Assembly: GCA_046728075.1 (NCBI GenBank)
Contig: JBKPDV010000226.1
Location: 1-6,783, forward strand
DNA: 6,783 bases
Origin: JBKPDV01 sp046728075
Lineage (GTDB): Bacteria > Acidobacteriota > Thermoanaerobaculia > UBA5066 > Gp7-AA6
Reading direction: 5' to 3'
The notes below the pieces were generated by a model. The model searched no databases, was not told the origin of the DNA, and was given only the letters and a program-made list of their open reading frames with translations. Of the stretch, positions 1 to 4,871 are shown piece by piece (position 1 is the first letter of the stretch; every line of letters starts with the position of its first letter). Made by a program: the position numbers and the translations under genes.

Positions 1-215
1 GTCAGGAGCTCGAGCAGGAATCCCTGGCCGAGCATGAGGAGGACCGCGAGGGCGGAATACAGGATCCGGCGATCCTGGAAAGCGTGCTGAAGAAAAGGGC
101 TCAAGAATTGAACGATGAGCAGGAGGTAACCCGCCACGAGAACGGCATAGATGGCAACCTCGACCGCCAGGAGGCCGAACGATCCAAACGTCTTGAATCG
201 GCTGCTTTTCTCCAT
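1..215 (-). CDS. Small membrane protein of unknown function, 3' end off the window
   Basis: Read on the minus strand from an ATG at 215-213, the frame stays open to the window edge and gives 71 residues, starting MEKSSRFKTF. A short charged N-terminus is followed by a long hydrophobic stretch at about residues 14-40 (rich in L, V, A, I and Y). A short polar segment with QDRR comes next at about 47-50, and a second hydrophobic stretch (about 52-71) continues off the window. This looks like an integral membrane protein with at least two transmembrane helices. The polar first residues include three basic ones, so the N-terminus may stay in the cytoplasm. Upstream of the ATG there is only a weak purine-rich AGAGAG. 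The gene is divergent from the PflX-type gene, with 50 nt between them. I do not recognise a family. Hydrophobic periodicity and the absence of stops make coding likely. Confidence 0.6.
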   Translation of the reverse strand, partial: MEKSSRFKTFGSFGLLAVEVAIYAVLVAGYLLLIVQFLSPFLQHAFQDRRILYSALAVLLMLGQGFLLELL

Positions 216-265
216 CGGGACTCTCTGAGTGCAAGAGATTCGCCAGCAGGGTTATCCTTCCCGAC
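216..265. promoter_or_regulatory. Divergent intergenic gap likely to hold two promoters
   Basis: This 50-nt gap separates the starts of two divergent genes, so promoters for both must lie here or overlap the genes. I see no convincing -35/-10 pair. TTATCC at 253-258 is only a loose -10-like hexamer. No operator-like palindrome is evident. The call rests on gene orientation, not on a motif. Confidence 0.3.
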
Positions 266-1318
266 GTGACGGAAGCGCCCGGATATCGCGCACTGCTCGC
301 CTCGGGCGAGCTGGAGGACCGCGTCGAGCGGCTCTATGCGCTGCTTCGGGCCTGCACAGTCTGCCCGCGGGATTGCGGCAACGACCGGCTCGCCAATGTG
401 CTCGCTTCGTGCGCCTCGGGCGCGAATCCGATCGTGTCCTCCTACACACCCCACTTCGGGGAGGAGCCCGGGCTCTCCGGGACCCGCGGCGCAGGGAACA
501 TCTTCTTCGGCCAGTGCAACCTTCGCTGTGTCTACTGTCAGAACTACCAGATCAGCCAGGACTACCACGCGCAGAAGGGGAACGAGGTCTCCGTCGAGCG
601 GCTGGCCGAGATGATGCTCGAGCTCCAGGAGCGCGGCTGCCACAATATAGGGCTTGTTTCCCCGACGCACGACGCGCCTCAGGCTGCCCGGGCGATTCTC
701 CTCGCGGCGCGGCGCGGGCTCTCGCTTCCGATCGTCTACAACACGAACTGCTACGATTCCGTCGAGGTCCTGCGGCTTCTCGAAGGCGTCGTGGACATCT
801 ACCTGCCGGACTTCAAATACGCGGACGATGCGGCCGGATGGCTGTATTCGAAGGTCCCGGACTATGTCGGCCGGTCGCGCGCGGCGTTGCTCGAGATGTA
901 TCGGCAGAAGGGGTCCCGGCTCGTCTTCGATGAGAGCGGGCTCCTGCAGAGCGGTCTTCTCGTGCGGATGCTCGTCCTGCCGGAGAACGCGGCCGGCATC
1001 GGGGAATCGCTCGGCTGGATCGCGGAGACTCTGTCGCCGCGGGTTGCGATTTCGTTGATGTCCCAGTACTACGCGATCCACCGTGCCGCCTCCGACGAGC
1101 GCTACGCGAAGCTCTCCCGGTCGATCACGGCCTCCGAGTGGGAGGAGGCGCTCGCGGCGCTCGAGGCCCACGGCTTTGAGAACGGGTACCAGCAGGAATT
1201 CGAAACCGCCAACAAGTACTACCGGCCCGACTTTACGGACGGCGCCACGCCGTTCAGGGACATCCGGGACTTCAAGAATGAGGACTGCGGACCAAGGACT
1301 GCGGACTCAGGAGGCTGA
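266..1318 (+). CDS. PflX-type (COG1313) radical SAM iron-sulfur protein
   Basis: A 350-residue protein from a GTG start. The radical SAM motif C84-x3-C88-x2-C91 lies in GQCNLRCVYCQNYQIS, the usual signature that binds the [4Fe-4S] cluster which cleaves S-adenosylmethionine. Before it, C30, C33, C37 and C49 (CTVCPRDCG then ASC) match the N-terminal cysteine cluster typical of the COG1313 group annotated as pyruvate formate-lyase activating enzyme-like or PflX. Other family-like blocks are HFGEEPGLSGTRGAGNIFF (63-81), NIGLVSPTH (127-135), VYNTNCYDS (157-165), DIYLPDFKYAD (177-187) and SLMSQYYAIH (263-272). The substrate of this family is not established, and no glycyl-radical enzyme is visible nearby, so activation of one should not be assumed. 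The protein should be cytoplasmic. Its ribosome binding site is weak. The last 12 residues (339-350) are encoded by degenerate heptamer repeats and are probably not ancestral; the native end is likely near residue 337. It is followed after 7 nt by a glycosyltransferase gene. Confidence 0.9.
   Translation: MTEAPGYRALLASGELEDRVERLYALLRACTVCPRDCGNDRLANVLASCASGANPIVSSYTPHFGEEPGLSGTRGAGNIFFGQCNLRCVYCQNYQISQDYHAQKGNEVSVERLAEMMLELQERGCHNIGLVSPTHDAPQAARAILLAARRGLSLPIVYNTNCYDSVEVLRLLEGVVDIYLPDFKYADDAAGWLYSKVPDYVGRSRAALLEMYRQKGSRLVFDESGLLQSGLLVRMLVLPENAAGIGESLGWIAETLSPRVAISLMSQYYAIHRAASDERYAKLSRSITASEWEEALAALEAHGFENGYQQEFETANKYYRPDFTDGATPFRDIRDFKNEDCGPRTADSGG
1282..1316 (+). repeat. Degenerate GGACTGC-type heptamer array (left arm)
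   Basis: Five consecutive 7-nt units begin with GGA: GGACTGC, GGACCAA, GGACTGC, GGACTCA and GGAGGCT. They encode the last codons of the PflX-type protein and run into its stop codon. The stretch 1281-1308 is complementary to 1354-1381 at 24 of 28 positions, so this is one arm of a long imperfect inverted repeat. The fourth and fifth units together also form the Shine-Dalgarno AGGAGG of the next gene. Confidence 0.85.
1309..1314 (+). promoter_or_regulatory. Shine-Dalgarno AGGAGG for the glycosyltransferase
   Basis: A full AGGAGG ends 11 nt before the ATG at 1326. It lies inside the previous gene, just before that gene's stop codon (1316-1318), and supports 1326 as the start. It falls in the loop of the predicted 28-nt-arm hairpin, directly next to the left arm, so RNA folding could affect ribosome access. 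Confidence 0.7.
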
Positions 1319-1325
1319 CGCCGGA

Positions 1326-3137
1326 ATGAGAGGTATCGGGGCGGAAGCTTCTGGAGTCCTCAGTCCTCAGTCCTCAGTCCTCAGTCGAAGAAGTCGGGCG
1401 GGTCCCTGGACCTCTCTCGCTCTCGTCGGCGCCTGCGCGCTCGTCTCGTTCTTCTTCGGTCTGGGAACGATTCCCTTGACGAGCCCGAACGAAGGGCTCT
1501 ATGCGCAGACCGCGCGGGAGATGGTCGAGGGGTCGAGCCGCGTGATTCCGCGGGCCAACGGGGTGGTCTATCTGGAGAAGCCGCCGCTTCTCTACTGGCT
1601 CGCGGCTGCTTCGATGAGCGCCTTCGGTGAAAACGCGTTCGCCGCGAGGCTTCCCTCGGCGCTGGCGGCCTTGGCGACGGCGGGACTGCTCGTTGCGGCC
1701 GGACGCCGCCTGGGGCCTCCGAGCAGCGTTCCCCTCGCCGGAGTGATCTTCACGACTTCCATGGGCCTCGTGCTCGTCGCCAGGCAGGTCCTCTTCGACT
1801 CCCTCTTGACGCTCTGGACCACGGTCGCGCTTCTCTCGTTCTGGTTCGGCACCGCCCCCGAGAGCGGCACGCGCCGCCGCCGCTCGCCGCTCGTCCTCGT
1901 CGGTTACGCGGCGCTGGCTTTCGCGCTCCTGACCAAGGGCCTCGTGGGCGTGGCGCTGCCCGTCCTGACGGTCCTCGCGTACAGCGCGGCGGCCCGCGAC
2001 GCCGGACGCCTGCGCCGGGCCTGGAGCACGCCAGGAATCGTCCTCTTTCTCGCGATCGCGGCGCCCTGGCATGTGGCGGCCGCGCTGGCCGAAAAGCGCT
2101 TCGCCTGGTTCTACTTCGTCAACGAGCACTGGCTGCGCTTCCTCGGCCGAAGACAGCCTCCCGACTTCCACGAGGACCCGATTTTTTCCCCGCTCCTCTC
2201 GCTCATCCTCCTCCTGCTCCCGTGGGGAGTCTTCCTCGCCGGCGCGGTGCGATCGGAGCTCAGACAGAGGGAGGAGCGCCGCCTCCGGCCAGAGACGGTC
2301 TTCCTTTTCTGCTGGGCGCTCGTTCCGGCGCTCTTCTTCACGCTCTCGCGTACGCGCACGTACTACTACCAGCTGCCGAGCGTGCCCGCTCTCGCGCTTC
2401 TACTCGGTCGCTTCTGGGCTCGCGCGTGGGAGCAACCACGGCCGTGGCCTCGGCCGCGGGGCTTTCTTTTTCCCGCGGCCGGTCTGTCGGTCGTCGTCGC
2501 GGCGGCGTGGCTCTTCGCTGGCTTCGGGAGTTGGGGATCGCTGCGCAATGCCGCCTGGCACGCCCTGGCGTTTGCCTGCGGCGGTTGGCTGTTGGCCGGT
2601 CTGATCGCGGGCGCTCTCTTCATCGCGACGCACCGGGAAAAGGCGGCGTTCGCCGCGATCGCAGCGGGAGTTCTCGGGACCGTCGTGGTCGGGATCCGAT
2701 TCGCCGCGGAAATCGGCCATCCGGTCTTTCGTTCGGACGAAGCGTCCGCCCGACTGATTGCGTCGCTCGGTGCGCCCGAGGGGACGCGGGTCGCCGTCGA
2801 GGGGAAGTTCGAGAATCATTCGTCGCTGGCGTTTTACCTGCCCCGGAGATTCCGGCCCCTGCTCGTCGTCGACGCGGTCGGCCAGGGAGATCTCGCCTTC
2901 GGCTCGACCCTCGAAAACACCCGCGGGATCTTCGTCTCGACGACGCCGACAATGTTCGAGCTGACCGACAGCCAGCCTCTCTTCTATCTGACCCTGTCCC
3001 CTTCGAAGCTGCGCGTGCCGCCGAAGTTGAAGCTCGTCGCCTGCGACGACGAGACGATGCTGTGGACGAACGTCGGGGAATCGGATCATCTTTCCATCGG
3101 ATCATCGGTTCAACATCCCTCGACGAGGGGCAATTGA
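1326..3137 (+). CDS. GT39/ArnT-like integral membrane glycosyltransferase
   Basis: A 603-residue protein from ATG 1326, which has AGGAGG upstream; no other good start exists before the first membrane helix. It resembles the ArnT/PMT-like (GT39) family, which moves sugars from polyprenyl-phosphate donors to acceptors on the periplasmic side of the inner membrane. Family-like features are a first helix at about 28-50; the periplasmic loop PNEGLYAQTAREM (54-66) with the acidic residue near the first helix; YLEKPPLLYW (82-91); helices across roughly 110-220; LLTKGLVGVALP (201-212); LFFTLSRTRTYYYQLPSVPALALLLG (336-361); and several further helices to about 460. A soluble C-terminal part (about 465-580) follows. 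Donor and acceptor cannot be read from sequence; lipid A or another envelope glycan is a guess. Two oddities: residues about 10-21 are encoded by exact AGTCCTC heptamers, and residues about 590-603 are encoded by an octamer hairpin. It probably forms an operon with the PflX-type gene 7 nt upstream. Confidence 0.88.
   Translation: MRGIGAEASGVLSPQSSVLSRRSRAGPWTSLALVGACALVSFFFGLGTIPLTSPNEGLYAQTAREMVEGSSRVIPRANGVVYLEKPPLLYWLAAASMSAFGENAFAARLPSALAALATAGLLVAAGRRLGPPSSVPLAGVIFTTSMGLVLVARQVLFDSLLTLWTTVALLSFWFGTAPESGTRRRRSPLVLVGYAALAFALLTKGLVGVALPVLTVLAYSAAARDAGRLRRAWSTPGIVLFLAIAAPWHVAAALAEKRFAWFYFVNEHWLRFLGRRQPPDFHEDPIFSPLLSLILLLLPWGVFLAGAVRSELRQREERRLRPETVFLFCWALVPALFFTLSRTRTYYYQLPSVPALALLLGRFWARAWEQPRPWPRPRGFLFPAAGLSVVVAAAWLFAGFGSWGSLRNAAWHALAFACGGWLLAGLIAGALFIATHREKAAFAAIAAGVLGTVVVGIRFAAEIGHPVFRSDEASARLIASLGAPEGTRVAVEGKFENHSSLAFYLPRRFRPLLVVDAVGQGDLAFGSTLENTRGIFVSTTPTMFELTDSQPLFYLTLSPSKLRVPPKLKLVACDDETMLWTNVGESDHLSIGSSVQHPSTRGN
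1354..1386 (+). repeat. Exact AGTCCTC heptamer array (right arm) inside the glycosyltransferase start
   Basis: Four exact AGTCCTC units (1355-1382) plus a partial AGTC, preceded by a G. It begins 28 nt after the start of the ATG. In the glycosyltransferase frame three units give the seven-residue period SPQSSVL. It is the reverse-complement partner of the GGACTGC-type array just upstream, and together they can form a 28-nt arm, 45-nt loop hairpin. Exact identity of the units suggests recent expansion or homogenisation. Because 7 is not divisible by 3, gain or loss of one unit would shift the frame. Confidence 0.9.
2451..2481. repeat. Perfect 10-bp GC-only inverted repeat inside the glycosyltransferase
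   Basis: CGGCCGCGGG (2451-2460) and CCCGCGGCCG (2472-2481) are perfect reverse complements separated by an 11-nt pyrimidine-rich loop. A separate 12-bp palindrome, CCACGGCCGTGG, lies just upstream at 2436-2447. The region encodes a Pro/Arg-rich loop between membrane helices. It may only reflect high GC and the codons for Pro, Arg and Ala. Confidence 0.6.
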
Positions 3138-3152
3138 ACCGATGAACCGATG
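3095..3152. terminator. Long hairpin between convergent genes, possible bidirectional terminator
   Basis: Arms at 3095-3113 and 3134-3152 are complementary at 18 of 19 positions. The 20-nt loop contains an inner hairpin, CCCTC (3117-3121) with GAGGG (3125-3129). The glycosyltransferase stop codon (3135-3137) is inside the right arm, and the convergent DUF72 gene ends at 3163. The position suits termination of both transcripts. No T-run follows on either strand, so a classic intrinsic terminator is not shown; RNA end protection or a repeat-derived structure are alternatives. Confidence 0.6.
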
Positions 3153-3159
3153 AACCGAT
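3136..3159 (+). repeat. GAACCGAT octamer array, three exact copies
   Basis: Three exact GAACCGAT units run end to end across the glycosyltransferase stop codon into the gap before the DUF72 gene. The opposite arm holds the reverse-complement forms ATCGGATC (3096-3103) and ATCGGTTC (3104-3111). An 11-nt direct repeat, ATCGGATCATC, also occurs at 3080-3090 and 3096-3106. This is an octamer counterpart of the heptamer inverted arrays elsewhere in the window. Confidence 0.85.
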
Positions 3160-3162
3160 CGG

Positions 3163-4062
3163 CTAAAAGAGCTTCCTCTGCGACTCGGATGGCGTGCTGG
3201 TCGTGGTCGCCGCAAGGATCGGATAGGTCTCCCGCAGCGACTCCGTGACCTCGCGCGTTTCCCCAGTCAGAATCGCCTGCAACTGCAGGGCGTTGGCGAC
3301 GGCCTGGCCGCGGAAGTGGTTGTTCAGGATCGCGTACACGCCCTTCGAGGCCGCGCGGGAGGCGTCGTCGATCCTCTTCGTCCAGGGAGCGAGCTCGCGC
3401 TCCGAATAGAGATAGTTGTAGCGCTCCTCGTTGGACGTGTCGGGGCCGAACCACTTCTCCGCGTTGCGGCCATGAAAGCGAAAGTAGGCAAACGGCGCCG
3501 TCACGTGGCCGGTCGCCGGAAGATTCGCGGAAAGCCGAGGCTGATCGATGTTGACGAAGGCCGCGCCGCGCGCGGACAGGAGCTCCAGGACCTGCACGTC
3601 GTCCCAGGAAGCGTGGCGAAACTCCACGGCGAGAGGGAATCCGGCAAAGCGGTCGAGCGTCGATTCGAGATGGCCGCGGTTTTCGGCTGTATTGTGGAAG
3701 GCCATCGGAAACTGGACGAGAAGGCTTCCGAGCCGGCCGGCCTGTACGAGCGGGCGCATCGCTTCCGCGAACGCGTCCCGGTCGGCGTCTCCCGATTCCC
3801 GCTCGTGTGTGAAGCCTCGAAAGAGCTTAGCCGTGAACGCAAAGCGGGGATTGTGCTCGACGCGGCGCACCCAGCTCTCCGTCATCTTCGCCGGCGGAAT
3901 CCGATAGAAGGTCGAGTTGACTTCGTTGGTGTCGAAGAGCGAGGCCATCAGCGTCAGACGGTCGAAGCCGCGCGGCGGTTTGGCGGGGTAGACGATCCCG
4001 TTCCAGTCGTCGTAGGCCCACCCCGCCGTGCCCACACGGATCGGCGCGGCCGAGGCGGTCAT
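3163..4062 (-). CDS. DUF72 (YecE-like, COG1801) family protein
   Basis: A 299-residue protein from ATG 4062. It begins IRVGTAGWAYDDWNGIVYP (8-26), the typical opening of DUF72 proteins, which adopt a TIM-barrel fold. Other family blocks are EVNSTFYRIP (47-56), FAFTAKLFRGFTHE (74-87), LLVQFP (114-119), VEFRHASW (146-153), YFRFHGRN (193-200) and the late NNHFRGQAVANA (247-258). Length is normal and the protein looks intact, cytoplasmic and without membrane segments. The biochemical role of the family is not established. The start overlaps the stop of the TonB-C-like gene by 4 nt (ATGA, 4059-4062) with no clear Shine-Dalgarno, so translation is probably coupled. It is the last gene of the lipB operon. 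The C-terminus ends in QRKLF, which fits the QxxLF form of a beta-sliding-clamp binding peptide; that link is only inferred. Confidence 0.92.
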   Translation of the reverse strand: MTASAAPIRVGTAGWAYDDWNGIVYPAKPPRGFDRLTLMASLFDTNEVNSTFYRIPPAKMTESWVRRVEHNPRFAFTAKLFRGFTHERESGDADRDAFAEAMRPLVQAGRLGSLLVQFPMAFHNTAENRGHLESTLDRFAGFPLAVEFRHASWDDVQVLELLSARGAAFVNIDQPRLSANLPATGHVTAPFAYFRFHGRNAEKWFGPDTSNEERYNYLYSERELAPWTKRIDDASRAASKGVYAILNNHFRGQAVANALQLQAILTGETREVTESLRETYPILAATTTSTPSESQRKLF

Positions 4063-4871
4063 GGGCTCAGGCGTCGGAGCGCGTTAGCGAAGTCGAAGTG
4101 TGCGGGATCGCGGGCCAGCCAGAACTGTCCTCCCCCCGCGTCAGCTCCGTCGACGGAGACCCGCAGGAGCCAGACCCCGTCCTCCCAGTCCGCGCTGACG
4201 GGGACGTGGAAGCGCAGCGGGACGGAAGTCTGTTTGCGCGCGACCGAAACCGTCCCCTCGTAAACAGTGGTTCGCTTCCGGGCCGGAGAGATCGCCTCGA
4301 CCTTGTAGGGAAGGGTGCGGGCCTTGTCGACGGCGGGCAGATCCAGGGTTGCCTCGACGCGGACTCGGGGGTCGGATCCTTTCCTCAGGGGGAAGCCCTC
4401 GGGCGCCGACCGCTTGCCGGAGGCGTCGGCGGGGAAGAGCGCGAGATCGCTGATGGCGGGTCCGAGCAGCTCTCGGCCAGCGACCTTTCCCTTTTCGTCT
4501 TTGATCCGAAACGGAAAAACGATGTTGGCCGCGATCTCGATCGGTTGGCCGTCGGCGAGCGCGGGGCGGAAGGACCAGGCCTGAACCGCCGCGAGCGTCG
4601 GTTGAACGAGGTCCGGGTGAGTCGCCCACAGCGCGTGCGCGTCCTGGACGGCTCCCTTCTTGTCGATTCGCGCGATCAGGATGACGTTGCCCTGGGCGTT
4701 TCCTTTCAGCAGCGTGTCGGGCATCGTGGCCTTCTGCTGACGCACGATCTCGGCGCCGCGAGTCTGGGCCCGCGCGGCGGAGCCGAAGAGCAGCAGCGTC
4801 GCGAAGCAAACTGCGGCCGCGCGGGCCGGGACTCGGGACTCGGGACTCGGGACTCGGAGAGGAAGACTCAT
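4059..4871 (-). CDS. Secreted protein with a TonB C-terminal-like domain
   Basis: A 270-residue protein from ATG 4871. A signal peptide is visible: basic RVPARAAA, hydrophobic VCFATLLLFG (21-30) and a probable cleavage after SAARA (about 35). Residues about 50-122 resemble the TonB C-terminal fold: a strand of the GNVILIARIDKKGAVQDAHAL type, a helix with LVQPTLAAVQAWSFRPAL, then PIEIAANIVFPFRI. From about 140 to 255 the sequence alternates beta-like segments (VRVEATLDLPA, YKVEAIS, VWLLRVSVDG) and could be an Ig-like sandwich. Unlike true TonB it has no uncleaved membrane anchor or proline-rich spacer, and its TonB-like domain is in the middle, so energy transduction is doubtful; a periplasmic scaffold or binding role is more likely. 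Residues 6-15 are encoded by GAGTCCC heptamers. The start overlaps the lipA stop (ATGA, 4868-4871) with no separate ribosome binding site. No other start lies before the signal peptide. Confidence 0.8.
   Translation of the reverse strand: MSLPLRVPSPESRVPARAAAVCFATLLLFGSAARAQTRGAEIVRQQKATMPDTLLKGNAQGNVILIARIDKKGAVQDAHALWATHPDLVQPTLAAVQAWSFRPALADGQPIEIAANIVFPFRIKDEKGKVAGRELLGPAISDLALFPADASGKRSAPEGFPLRKGSDPRVRVEATLDLPAVDKARTLPYKVEAISPARKRTTVYEGTVSVARKQTSVPLRFHVPVSADWEDGVWLLRVSVDGADAGGGQFWLARDPAHFDFANALRRLSP
4828..4855 (-). repeat. Exact GAGTCCC heptamer array inside the TonB-C-like gene start
   Basis: Four exact units (GGGACTC on plus, GAGTCCC on minus) begin 16 nt downstream of the first base of the start codon. 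Translated, the seven-residue period is ESRVPSP, placed just before the hydrophobic core of the signal peptide. The array faces the array at 4873-4900 as an inverted repeat: 28-nt arms match at 23 of 28 positions across a 17-nt loop that contains the ATG. A single-unit change would shift the frame before the signal peptide. Confidence 0.9.

Noticed and set aside
84..269. Plus-strand 61-codon frame at the left edge
   Set aside because: It has charged, low-complexity content, while the opposite strand shows clean hydrophobic helices expected of a membrane protein.
101..1171. Long minus-strand reading frame of 356 codons opposite the PflX-type gene
   Set aside because: Arg/Pro/Glu-rich composition typical of antisense frames in GC-rich DNA; the plus strand carries clear radical SAM motifs.
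1083..1325. Upstream extension of the glycosyltransferase to 1083
   Set aside because: It would overlap 236 nt of the PflX-type gene with Ser/Pro/Arg-rich shadow sequence; ATG 1326 has an AGGAGG.
1374..2171. Minus-strand 265-codon frame opposite the glycosyltransferase
   Set aside because: Arg/Glu/Gly-rich shadow with no recognisable domain, against a strong GT39 match on plus.
3316..4263. Plus-strand 315-codon frame opposite DUF72
   Set aside because: Shadow of DUF72 and the TonB-C-like gene; no family motifs, and it crosses the boundary of two real genes.
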